Assembly: GCF_030506285.1 (NCBI RefSeq)
Contig: NZ_CP119422.1
Location: 2,914,001-2,978,000 of the forward strand
Length of the DNA: 64,000 bases
Origin: Catalinimonas niigatensis
Lineage (GTDB): Bacteria; Bacteroidota; Bacteroidia; Cytophagales; Cyclobacteriaceae
Reading direction: 5' to 3'
A model generated the notes under the pieces. It searched no databases. It saw only the letters and a list, made by a program, of their open reading frames with translations, and had not been told where the DNA came from. Shown one piece after another: positions 43,947 through 51,617 of the stretch. A program made the translations under genes and the position numbers. The first letter of the stretch is position 1. Each line of letters begins with the position of its first letter.

Positions 43947-46241
43947 TTAAAACCTTAACCGTAAGATGGCATAGAAGTTACGCGGAGGTTGCACAAAATA
44001 GCCTGGTACCAGTGCTCCGTTATAATCCACCGACTCTCCATAGCTATAGTATTGGTTGTCCAGCAGATTATTCAATTGCAGGCTCAAAGAATGTTTTCCC
44101 AAAGAAAATGTCGCTCTTGCATCCAGCAAAAAGAACTCAGGCAGCACCAGGTTCTCCCGATTGGTAGGCTCCAGGTAAGATTCACTTACATAGCGCGGAC
44201 TCAACGCTACAGATAACCAAGACTGCGGACGATACTCCAGACTGGCATTGACAATCCATTCGGGGCTGATCACCGGCTCCACATCGGTATAGACCTGATC
44301 TGCATCTTCGGGAGCATATTCATCGATCTGGCTTTGCATATAAGTCACATCTCCACTAAAGGAAAATTGGGTAATGGGTCGGTACTCCCAATCTACTTCT
44401 ATGCCCCGGCGGTAGCTGCTCGGCACATTCTTGCGTAGTTGAATAAATCCTTCAGGAATGGCTTGTCCAATGGCTGCAATCTCATTCTCAAACTGCATGT
44501 AGAAAAGATTGGCCTGGCCAGACAGCTGGCCGTTATTTACACGCACTCCACCTTCAAAATCATTGACATATTCAGCCTGTACAGCATCCGGATCCTGAGC
44601 ATCGGCCAAATTGAATGGATTGATTTGCGCGGCGCCCAGAATATCAGTACGAGTGGGTTCTCGCCCACTTCTTCCAAAAGAAGCATAGAGATTGGCGCTA
44701 TTGTTTAGTTCGTAAGTCACTCCCACTTTTGGGTTAAAGAAAGTCCAGCTGCGGGTAGGAATAGTGGCTGTCTGACCCAGGAAAGCTTCATCTACACTCA
44801 TATCTAACTGTACCGTACGAAACTGTAAATCGCCAAAAAGAATCAGCTTGCCTACCTCATAACTGGCCTTGGCAAACAAACTCAGTTCGTCTTTTCGCGA
44901 CTCATCCTGATAATAGGGTGTGGCATAGTTAGGAATGATAGATTCTATGTTTTCCCGCAAAAAAGAATAGGCATGTACTCCACCATTGATATCCCATCGG
45001 CCATTAACTGACTGATGATTCAGATAAGACATAAAGCCGTAATGATCATTAAAAAGCGGATAATTGATCTGCATAAAATTGCCTTCCTCATCGGGGAAGC
45101 CTGCCGGAAAATCACCTCCCGCTCCTCCATAATAAATTGAGGATACTAGTGAAGTCTGCTGGCTCAGAAAACGAGTGTATTCCAACTGAATCAGATGCTG
45201 TCCAAAGTCATCGGTATCATTTTCTGAGACATAGTTTGTGCGAGGATCAGCCTCAATATCCGGCAAGGCTACCGGTAGATAAGCCAGTTCGTTTTTGGTA
45301 CGACCGGTAAAGCCGGTAATTTTTACCATGTCTTTCTCACCAAAATAACCTCCCGAAAAGAAAAATGAGTATGCATCCGTACCTGAATGACGGCGGTAGC
45401 CCTCCGATGTAGTCCGGGTAAAGCGGGTGTAGAAGGCAAATTTATCGTTCAGCAGCCCTGTTTTTACTTCACCACTGGTACGATAGGTACCAAAAGAACC
45501 ACCCAGCAGTTGTACTTCTGCACTGGCTACACTATCTCTAAGATTGACTGATTCAAAGTTGATGGAGCCTGCGTAAGAAGCTGTTCCATTCGTGCTGGTA
45601 CCCACTCCACGCTGTACCTGTACTGACTCTATGCTATTGCCAAAGTCCGTAAAGTTGGAAAAATATACACCCTGATCTATCATATCATTGAGGGGTACAC
45701 CATTCAGTGTGATATTGATCCGCTTCTGCTCCATGCCCCGCAAGCGCATCTGCCCATAATTGGTTAGATTGGTACCTGACTCGGAATACGCCAGAATAGA
45801 TGGGGTCTTTCTTTCCAGCACAAAAAGTGCATCCTGACCTACGTAAATTTCTTCAATATCCTGCCGTGAAATGGTTTTCTGCGTAACCGGTATTTTCTGG
45901 TCAGCGCGAATGGCTCTGATCATTACTTCTTCCAGAGAGCGTGCCACAGAAAGGCTAAAATTCTGAGTTACACTTCCTACTTCAGTGCTTAAAGTCACTT
46001 CCTGTGTCTGAAAACCGACAAAGCTCACTTTAAGCGTAGCCGGTGTCTGATCTACCTGAAGACGATATTCTCCTTCGGAATTAGTGATGGTACCTTGAGT
46101 GGTACCTGCAATGGTCACATTAGCACCTGCTAATGATTCGTTGGTCTGCGCATCCGTTACTTTTCCAGTAACGTTTAGCTGCGCCCATGCTGCTACTGGC
46201 AACAAACAGCCTACCAGCAGCTGCAATAGAAAAATTCTCAT
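43947..46241 (-). CDS. TonB-dependent receptor, TPP-riboswitch-controlled
   Basis: The protein has 764 residues. The signal peptide ends AAWAQ; a CarboxypepD_reg-like domain (about 22-105: NVTGKVTDAQTNESLAGANV) is followed by the plug (about 115-230, with the RLRGMEQKRINITLNGVPLND segment) and a 22-strand barrel ending in YAILRLRF. It imports a ligand across the outer membrane with TonB energy. The upstream thiamine-pyrophosphate riboswitch makes thiamine or a precursor the probable ligand. The gene starts ~65 bases after the aptamer. Confidence 0.94.
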   Translation of the reverse strand: MRIFLLQLLVGCLLPVAAWAQLNVTGKVTDAQTNESLAGANVTIAGTTQGTITNSEGEYRLQVDQTPATLKVSFVGFQTQEVTLSTEVGSVTQNFSLSVARSLEEVMIRAIRADQKIPVTQKTISRQDIEEIYVGQDALFVLERKTPSILAYSESGTNLTNYGQMRLRGMEQKRINITLNGVPLNDMIDQGVYFSNFTDFGNSIESVQVQRGVGTSTNGTASYAGSINFESVNLRDSVASAEVQLLGGSFGTYRTSGEVKTGLLNDKFAFYTRFTRTTSEGYRRHSGTDAYSFFFSGGYFGEKDMVKITGFTGRTKNELAYLPVALPDIEADPRTNYVSENDTDDFGQHLIQLEYTRFLSQQTSLVSSIYYGGAGGDFPAGFPDEEGNFMQINYPLFNDHYGFMSYLNHQSVNGRWDINGGVHAYSFLRENIESIIPNYATPYYQDESRKDELSLFAKASYEVGKLILFGDLQFRTVQLDMSVDEAFLGQTATIPTRSWTFFNPKVGVTYELNNSANLYASFGRSGREPTRTDILGAAQINPFNLADAQDPDAVQAEYVNDFEGGVRVNNGQLSGQANLFYMQFENEIAAIGQAIPEGFIQLRKNVPSSYRRGIEVDWEYRPITQFSFSGDVTYMQSQIDEYAPEDADQVYTDVEPVISPEWIVNASLEYRPQSWLSVALSPRYVSESYLEPTNRENLVLPEFFLLDARATFSLGKHSLSLQLNNLLDNQYYSYGESVDYNGALVPGYFVQPPRNFYAILRLRF

Positions 46242-46304
46242 GTTAAAAAACTTAAAATGGTTAGTAAACAGGAAGCCAGGGGATAGCTCCCAAATCTTTA
46301 TTTA

Positions 46305-46385
46305 CCATACCTTCCCTTCGCCCGCATTACCGAGATCAGGTTCAATGGGTATAATCTCAGCCCGTATGATAGGGCACCCCTTATT
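46305..46385 (-). promoter_or_regulatory. Thiamine pyrophosphate (TPP) riboswitch
   Basis: Read on the minus strand, the conserved THI-element cores are present in order: GGGGTGCCC, then GGCTGAGATTATACCC, then ACCTGATCTCGGTAATGC, then GCGAAGGGAAGG. These correspond to the pyrimidine- and pyrophosphate-binding helices of the aptamer. It lies in the leader of the TonB-dependent receptor gene. The expression platform is unclear: a weak GGGAGC / GCTTCC hairpin follows without a T-run, so translational control seems more likely than termination. Confidence 0.93.
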
Positions 46386-46417
46386 CTTAGTAAAGCAACA
46401 AAGCTATGAAGGAAATG

Positions 46418-46927
46418 TTAAGGAAACAAAGACTGAATTATTTCTGCTGCAGTTTGCAGTCTTTTTTCTTCCACTCCCCAGATTTCCCGTACAGATTCAG
46501 CGGATAACTCTTGCCGGTAAATTTCAAATAGCTTATCCCGATCATTGGGGTTTTCACGCTGCGGATCGTCCACCCAGGGGAGGTCAGGTGCACAAAGTAA
46601 GTAGAGGTCTGCCTTACGCTTTTGGTACTGCTCAATAATCCAGGGATGGCACCTTTTGAATTTAAATTCACTCCATATTTTGATCACTTCCAGGCTGGTA
46701 TCGCAAAAATAAAGCTGTTTGGCCTGCCAGGCGTATTTATTCTCTCGCTTTACCTGCCCCTTGGCAATTTTCAACAAATCACTTTCATGGTAGGCACGGT
46801 ATAGCTGTTCAATATAGTCACGGGCGTACTCAGGCACCCAGGGTTCTCCGAACGCCTCAGCCAACTGTGAGGAAAGCGTGCTTTTCCCCGTAGATTCCGG
46901 TCCTGTAATGATCACTTTGATGTTCAT
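46418..46927 (-). CDS. NadR-like P-loop kinase paired with PnuC
   Basis: The protein has 169 residues. The P-loop GPESTGKST is at residues 9-17; VPEYARDYIEQL, ADLYLLCAPDLPWVDDPQREN and FEIYRQEL match the ribosylnicotinamide-kinase-like domain of NadR (AAA_28 type). Such kinases trap an imported vitamin by phosphorylation. It starts 12 bases after pnuC. The natural substrate could be nicotinamide riboside or thiamine; the adjacent TPP riboswitch favours thiamine, but the riboswitch lies downstream of this gene. Confidence 0.83.
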   Translation of the reverse strand: MNIKVIITGPESTGKSTLSSQLAEAFGEPWVPEYARDYIEQLYRAYHESDLLKIAKGQVKRENKYAWQAKQLYFCDTSLEVIKIWSEFKFKRCHPWIIEQYQKRKADLYLLCAPDLPWVDDPQRENPNDRDKLFEIYRQELSAESVREIWGVEEKRLQTAAEIIQSLFP

Positions 46928-46938
46928 ACGCTATGCTT

Positions 46939-47514
46939 TTAGGCCATCTGCTCCTGCCTCATGGACTTGCGCCAGTTAAGAAAACCGTAAGTAGCCAGAC
47001 CCAAATATAAAAAATAGAGCAGCGACAACAGAAAAAGCTCTTTGTACAAATAAATACCGGCAGCAACAGCATCCACCACAATCCAGAGTATCCAGTTTTC
47101 TATTCTTTTTCGGGCCAGCATATAGGTACCTACAAAGCTGAAAGAGGTAGTAAAAGCATCCCAGTAGGCCAGATCAGCATCGGTATAATTGTCAAAAAAA
47201 TAGCCAAATCCGGCCCAACCTAACCCACCCAGTACCATCAGAAATAGCAAGCGGCTTTTGCTTAATGTGCTTACCTTTAGTTCCTGCTTGTTACGCCCAC
47301 CGTAGAGCCACTCGTACCAGCCGTAGAATCCCAGAATCACATAAAAGATGTGCAGGATCAGATCAGAATATAAGCGGGCTTCAATAAATAGTAGGCCACT
47401 TAGTATGGTACCTATAATGCCTATCGGCCAGCCCCAGACAAGTTCTCTGGTATTGAACCATACGGAGAGTACGCCAAAAATTAACGCTAGTAATTCAATG
47501 TAGTTGATTTCCAT
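46939..47514 (-). CDS. PnuC-family vitamin transporter
   Basis: The protein has 191 residues and about seven membrane helices. PnuC-type segments are GVLSVWFNTRELVWGWPIGIIG, HIFYVILGFYGWYEWLYGG and TSFSFVGTYMLARKRIENWILWIVVDAVAAGIYLYK. Members import nicotinamide riboside (PnuC), thiamine (PnuT) or other vitamins by facilitated diffusion, driven by intracellular phosphorylation. The start codon lies 28 bases inside the decarboxylase gene. The neighbouring TPP riboswitch and receptor suggest the thiamine form (PnuT); the kinase homology leaves the nicotinamide option open. Confidence 0.88.
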   Translation of the reverse strand: MEINYIELLALIFGVLSVWFNTRELVWGWPIGIIGTILSGLLFIEARLYSDLILHIFYVILGFYGWYEWLYGGRNKQELKVSTLSKSRLLFLMVLGGLGWAGFGYFFDNYTDADLAYWDAFTTSFSFVGTYMLARKRIENWILWIVVDAVAAGIYLYKELFLLSLLYFLYLGLATYGFLNWRKSMRQEQMA

Positions 47515-48938
47515 GTAGCAGCTACCTCTTCTATGCGCTCCAGCAGAGCATTAAGTTCTTTTTCGGTAGTAAAAGGATTCATTAAAGTGGTGCGAAGATA
47601 TAATTTATTTTTTAAGCGGGTTTGTACAATATAAAATGCTCCATCTTCTAGTAATTGCTGACGCACCCAGGCATTCAGGGCCTCTATTGCTTCTTCCTCT
47701 AAATTTTCAGGACAGTAGCGGAAGCATACGATATTGGTTTCCGGCTCCATCGCCAGTTCCCAATCTTTTCTTTTTTTGATCATTTGGGCAAAAGTTTTAC
47801 CCAGATCATACTGCCGGGTGACGTACTGATCTATGATCTCATTGCCATACAGCTTGAAAAGGGAATAAGCTTTTAAACCCATCATCAGTTTGGTGCACTC
47901 CATGGTACGTTTACCCATGTTGTACCACTCCTGCTCCTCCTGATCACTCCACAGGTACTGCGCCTGCTGGGCAAAGGTTCGGTAGGAATCACTTTCGTTT
48001 TTGAACAACAAAGCTGTAGTCAAAGCAGGGGTGAGCATCATTTTGTGCAGATCTATCACTAGCGAATTTGCCCTCTCCATGCCTTTAACCAGGTGACGAT
48101 ATTTGGGAGAGAAAGCTGCTGCTCCGCCATGTGCTCCATCTACATGAAACCAAAGGGAGTGCTGCTGACAAAAATCGGCGATGGCTTCCAGGTCATCATA
48201 AGTACCGGAAGAAGTGGTACAGGCACTACCCACTACAGCAATGACTTCAATATCCTGAGCTTTCGCTTTTTGCAAGTATTCTTCCAGCAGATCAGTACGC
48301 ATTTTCAGTTTATCATCAGCAGGTATCTTGATAATACCTTCATCGCCCCAACCCATTACCCGGGCCGCACGATCTACACAATAATGCGCCTCCTCCGATA
48401 CCATCAGGGCTAATTTTTTACCAGAACCTTTAATCCACACATCTTCAGGAGATTTGGCACGGCGGGCAGCCAACAGCGCTGTCAGGTTGGCTAAGGTGCC
48501 GCCAGAAGTTAGAAAACCACCCGCTTGTTCATCCCAGCCTACTGCCTTACAAATTCGCTGAACCACAATTCTTTCTATGGTATTGGATACTGCTCCCATT
48601 TCATACACTGCCCCTCCATTGTTGAGCAGGCTACTGAGCAGGCTGGCCAGCGCAGTCACCGGAGCTGGCGCAACCACCTGATGTCCCATATACTTTTTAT
48701 GATGGATGTGGATGGAGTTTTCCAGCACTTCTTTGAACAGCGGCATGATATCTCCTTTAGCAGTTGCATCATCCTCCTGCCAGTATTTCAGCTGTTCGTC
48801 CGGACTTTTCCAGGGGATGGTCTTGAGAGAAGTATCCGACTGGGTTTCATGCAGATAATCAGCCAGCATATCGATCAGCTGATGGCCAGACTTCCGAAAG
48901 TTCTCAGGATCAAAGGCCGTATGTAACAAGTTGCTCAT
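47487..48938 (-). CDS. Group II PLP-dependent amino-acid decarboxylase
   Basis: The protein has 483 residues. The fold-type I decarboxylase is recognised by MGHQVVAPAPVTALASLLSS, GGFLTSGGTLANLTALLAAR, WFHVDGAHGGAAAFS and the PLP-lysine segment VIDLHKMMLTPAL near residue 300. It belongs with aromatic-amino-acid and diaminobutyrate decarboxylases; the amino acid cannot be told from sequence. It overlaps the transporter gene by 28 bases, so translation coupling is likely, although a metabolic link to vitamin uptake is not obvious. Confidence 0.92.
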   Translation of the reverse strand: MSNLLHTAFDPENFRKSGHQLIDMLADYLHETQSDTSLKTIPWKSPDEQLKYWQEDDATAKGDIMPLFKEVLENSIHIHHKKYMGHQVVAPAPVTALASLLSSLLNNGGAVYEMGAVSNTIERIVVQRICKAVGWDEQAGGFLTSGGTLANLTALLAARRAKSPEDVWIKGSGKKLALMVSEEAHYCVDRAARVMGWGDEGIIKIPADDKLKMRTDLLEEYLQKAKAQDIEVIAVVGSACTTSSGTYDDLEAIADFCQQHSLWFHVDGAHGGAAAFSPKYRHLVKGMERANSLVIDLHKMMLTPALTTALLFKNESDSYRTFAQQAQYLWSDQEEQEWYNMGKRTMECTKLMMGLKAYSLFKLYGNEIIDQYVTRQYDLGKTFAQMIKKRKDWELAMEPETNIVCFRYCPENLEEEAIEALNAWVRQQLLEDGAFYIVQTRLKNKLYLRTTLMNPFTTEKELNALLERIEEVAATWKSTTLNY

Positions 48939-49083
48939 GGCTTTGGTAATTCAATTAATATTGAAGTAAAATTAGAGAATAAGAATCAAAGTGTAATAGT
49001 TCTTAATGTTATCGTGTTATAGTTTCACATCCTCATGTTAACCCTAACACTGTAATACTATCGTACCATAACACTAACTAACC

Positions 49084-50211
49084 TTGGCTGGAATCTATAT
49101 TCATATCCCTTTTTGTAAGCAGGCCTGTCATTACTGCGATTTTCATTTTAGTACTAACACAGAGCGTAAAGCTGAAATGGTAGAGGCTATTATTCTGGAA
49201 TTGTCTATTCAAAAAAATTATTTAGAGGGAAAAATCAACACCATTTATTTTGGTGGTGGAACCCCTTCATTGCTTTCAGCAGAAGAACTATCCAAATTAC
49301 TGGATACTATTTTCAAAAATTTCTCTGTATCCGAAAATGCTGAAATTACGCTGGAAGCCAACCCGGATGATCTGAATGCTAAAAAGCTTCAGATGCTGAA
49401 AAGCTCAGGGATCAACCGGCTCAGTATCGGGATTCAATCTTTTCACGAGCCGCATCTGAAGTTTCTCAATCGTGCGCATACGGCTTCCGAAGCCAGCAGT
49501 TGTGTACAGCAAGCGCAAGATGCGGGTTTTGACAACATCAGCATTGACCTGATCTATGCCATACCTTCTGAGGACCACATGATCTGGGAAAAAGATCTGG
49601 AACAGGCTGTCAGTTTACACCCTCAGCATATCTCTTCTTACTGCCTGACCATTGAAGATAAAACCGTTTTTGGCAACTGGCTTAAAAAAGGGAGACTAAA
49701 GGAAATTGGAGAAAATTATTCTGCTGAGCAGTTTGAAATGCTACTTCAGACATTACAGACCTATGGTTACCAGCAGTACGAGATCTCCAACTTCTGTCTG
49801 CCCGACTATCATTCCCGCCACAACAGCAATTACTGGTGTCGTGATCAGTACCTGGGAGTAGGACCTGGAGCACATTCCTATGATGGACATCACCGACAGT
49901 ACAATATCTCCAATAATAGTCTTTACCTGAAAAGTATGGAGAAGAAGCAGATTCCTTTTGAAAAAGAAGTATTATCTCCTCAGGATCAGATCAATGAATA
50001 CATCATGACCGGTTTGCGCACCCAATGGGGTTGTGATCTGCAAAAGATAGCTCAGGAGTACCACTACGACCTGTGGAAGGAAAATAAAATATATCTGGAA
50101 GGTTTACTCAGAGATCAAAAAGTAATACTGCAAGATCAGCATTTAATTTTAACAAATAAAGGCAAATTACTGGCTGACCGGATTGCTTCTGACCTTTTTA
50201 TTGTAACTTAA
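49084..50211 (+). CDS. hemW: Radical SAM haem chaperone / coproporphyrinogen-dehydrogenase-like HemW
   Basis: The protein has 375 residues. It starts with TTG: the family N-terminus AGIYIHIPFCKQACHYCDFHF begins right there, an in-frame stop precedes it and the next ATG would delete the cluster-binding motif. Cys11, Cys15 and Cys18 form the CxxxCxxC radical-SAM cluster site with the HemW-type following Phe. YFGGGTPSLL, EANPDD, LSIGIQSF and the C-terminal HemN_C part are present. HemW delivers haem rather than oxidising coproporphyrinogen in known cases. It is divergent from the decarboxylase gene. Confidence 0.93.
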   Translation: MAGIYIHIPFCKQACHYCDFHFSTNTERKAEMVEAIILELSIQKNYLEGKINTIYFGGGTPSLLSAEELSKLLDTIFKNFSVSENAEITLEANPDDLNAKKLQMLKSSGINRLSIGIQSFHEPHLKFLNRAHTASEASSCVQQAQDAGFDNISIDLIYAIPSEDHMIWEKDLEQAVSLHPQHISSYCLTIEDKTVFGNWLKKGRLKEIGENYSAEQFEMLLQTLQTYGYQQYEISNFCLPDYHSRHNSNYWCRDQYLGVGPGAHSYDGHHRQYNISNNSLYLKSMEKKQIPFEKEVLSPQDQINEYIMTGLRTQWGCDLQKIAQEYHYDLWKENKIYLEGLLRDQKVILQDQHLILTNKGKLLADRIASDLFIVT

Positions 50212-50359
50212 AAAAATTTTACTTTTTTAAGTTACTGAAAATCAACACATTAAAATTGCCCTTAGCAAAAATCATACACTTTTTAAATAAACTCACTGAA
50301 TTTAGCATAAATGTTGCCCATGTAAGTTTGTCAGAAATTACACACGCAACATCAATACT

Positions 50360-50920
50360 ATGAAAAAGATACTATTCACTATATGCTTTATGACTGGCCT
50401 GTTTGCTACTGCACAGGCTCAAATGTCAGTGACCCCTCGCGCTTCACTGGCCATGCCTCAGGGACTTTTGGATAATGTAGCCGGTAATGGTTTTGGCTAT
50501 GGCTTGGACCTTGATTATGCCATCAATGATAATCTTAGAGTTGGTGCTTCTGCCGGTCAATATCGCTTCAATGCTGAGGTTTTTGGGTTTACTATCAATG
50601 CCATTGACTTTGCCATTACACCCATCACTGCCTCTATCAAATATGTATTACCTGGTGTTAGCCTGCGTCCTTATATCGGATTGGAAGGCGGGATGTACAA
50701 CTTCCGGGTAGGTGCTGCTGGCTTTAATACCAGCAGACAATATTTCGGGCTTGCTCCTTCATTGGGGGTATTGTATCCCATCAACGAGCGCATGGATTTT
50801 TTCGCCAATGCACAGTATCATATCATGTACCTGAACGAAACGATTCCTATCGCAGACTTTAATATTAATCAGGATATCAAATTTATCCCTGTTAATATCG
50901 GATTTTCGTTTAAGTTTTAG
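50360..50920 (+). CDS. Outer-membrane beta-barrel protein (first of two paralogues)
   Basis: The protein has 186 residues. The signal peptide ends TAQAQ; the mature part alternates polar and hydrophobic residues in about eight strands, from MSVTPRASLAMPQGLLD to the terminal FIPVNIGFSFKF with the C-terminal Phe expected for barrel insertion. It is related to the next gene: LRPYIGLEGGMYNF against TPYIGLDIGSYALSF and QYFGLAPSLGVLYPINE against PYFGFSPTLGLSYPLSE. Function unknown. Confidence 0.87.
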   Translation: MKKILFTICFMTGLFATAQAQMSVTPRASLAMPQGLLDNVAGNGFGYGLDLDYAINDNLRVGASAGQYRFNAEVFGFTINAIDFAITPITASIKYVLPGVSLRPYIGLEGGMYNFRVGAAGFNTSRQYFGLAPSLGVLYPINERMDFFANAQYHIMYLNETIPIADFNINQDIKFIPVNIGFSFKF

Positions 50921-50940
50921 TAGTCCACTTTTTATGGAGA

Positions 50941-50970
50941 AAAGAGTCAGGCATTTGTCTGGCTTTTTTT
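50941..50970 (+). terminator. Rho-independent terminator
   Basis: GTCAG / CTGGC stem (one G-T pair, extended by A-T pairs) with an 8-base loop is followed by seven Ts. It separates the two barrel genes. Confidence 0.75.
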
Positions 50971-51059
50971 ATGGTTACTTCTTTTTATCAAAAATCTGCA
51001 ATACGCTCAATAACTGTAAAAAATTTGCTAATTATACAGAGGAAGACCTCTTAACCTTC

Positions 51060-51584
51060 ATGAAGCAGTTTTTGATTACAGCAGCTTTAATTTTTGCCTT
51101 GGTTCTGCCTGTCACTGCACAGTTTTCAGTAGGCGCCAGTGTAGCTCCGGCTATCCCTCTGGGCGACTTTAGTAGATTTGCAGACTTTGGATTTGGATTT
51201 AGCCTTGATGGCAGGTATATGATAGGCAAACGTATGGGGGTTGGGTTAGGAGTAAGCTTATATAATTTCAGTACCAGTATAGACGATATCGACTACAGAA
51301 TCATTCCCATTGTAGCAAAGATAGAGTACTTCATGAGGGGTATTTCGCAACCTACACCATACATAGGGCTGGATATAGGATCATATGCACTTAGTTTTAA
51401 TGCATTCGGCTTTCGGGTAAGCAACCCCTATTTTGGCTTTTCACCTACCCTAGGACTCTCCTACCCTCTGTCAGAGCAGCTGTTAATTGACGGCAATGTG
51501 CAGTACGGTATACTACTCTCGGAAGGCAGCAGCACAACCTACATTCCAATTAATTTAGGGATACATTACACCTTCAGAGAATAA
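51060..51584 (+). CDS. Outer-membrane beta-barrel protein (second paralogue)
   Basis: The protein has 174 residues from the ATG at 51060. The open frame extends 42 codons further upstream across a terminator, but the signal peptide MKQFLITAALIFALVLPVTAQ begins here, so this is the start. The mature protein has about eight strands and ends in INLGIHYTFRE. It resembles the preceding gene product along its length, so the pair likely arose by tandem duplication. No function is known. Confidence 0.86.
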   Translation: MKQFLITAALIFALVLPVTAQFSVGASVAPAIPLGDFSRFADFGFGFSLDGRYMIGKRMGVGLGVSLYNFSTSIDDIDYRIIPIVAKIEYFMRGISQPTPYIGLDIGSYALSFNAFGFRVSNPYFGFSPTLGLSYPLSEQLLIDGNVQYGILLSEGSSTTYIPINLGIHYTFRE

Positions 51585-51587
51585 AAA

Positions 51588-51610
51588 AAGCCAGACTTTT
51601 AATCTGGCTT
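51588..51610. terminator. Terminator between convergent barrel gene and NADH dehydrogenase gene
   Basis: An 8-bp stem AAGCCAGA / TCTGGCTT has a 7-base loop. On the minus strand it is followed by seven Ts, so it mainly ends the NADH dehydrogenase transcript, though it also lies right after the plus-strand stop. Confidence 0.82.
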
Positions 51611-51617
51611 ATCCCCG

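Noticed and set aside
49014-49074. Inverted repeat GTGTTAT / ATAACAC between the decarboxylase gene and hemW
   Set aside because: Only seven bases per arm with a 47-base spacer in AT-rich DNA; likely chance.
50934-51059. Extended N-terminus of the second barrel protein
   Set aside because: The extension would be translated across a terminator, and the signal peptide begins at the ATG at 51060.
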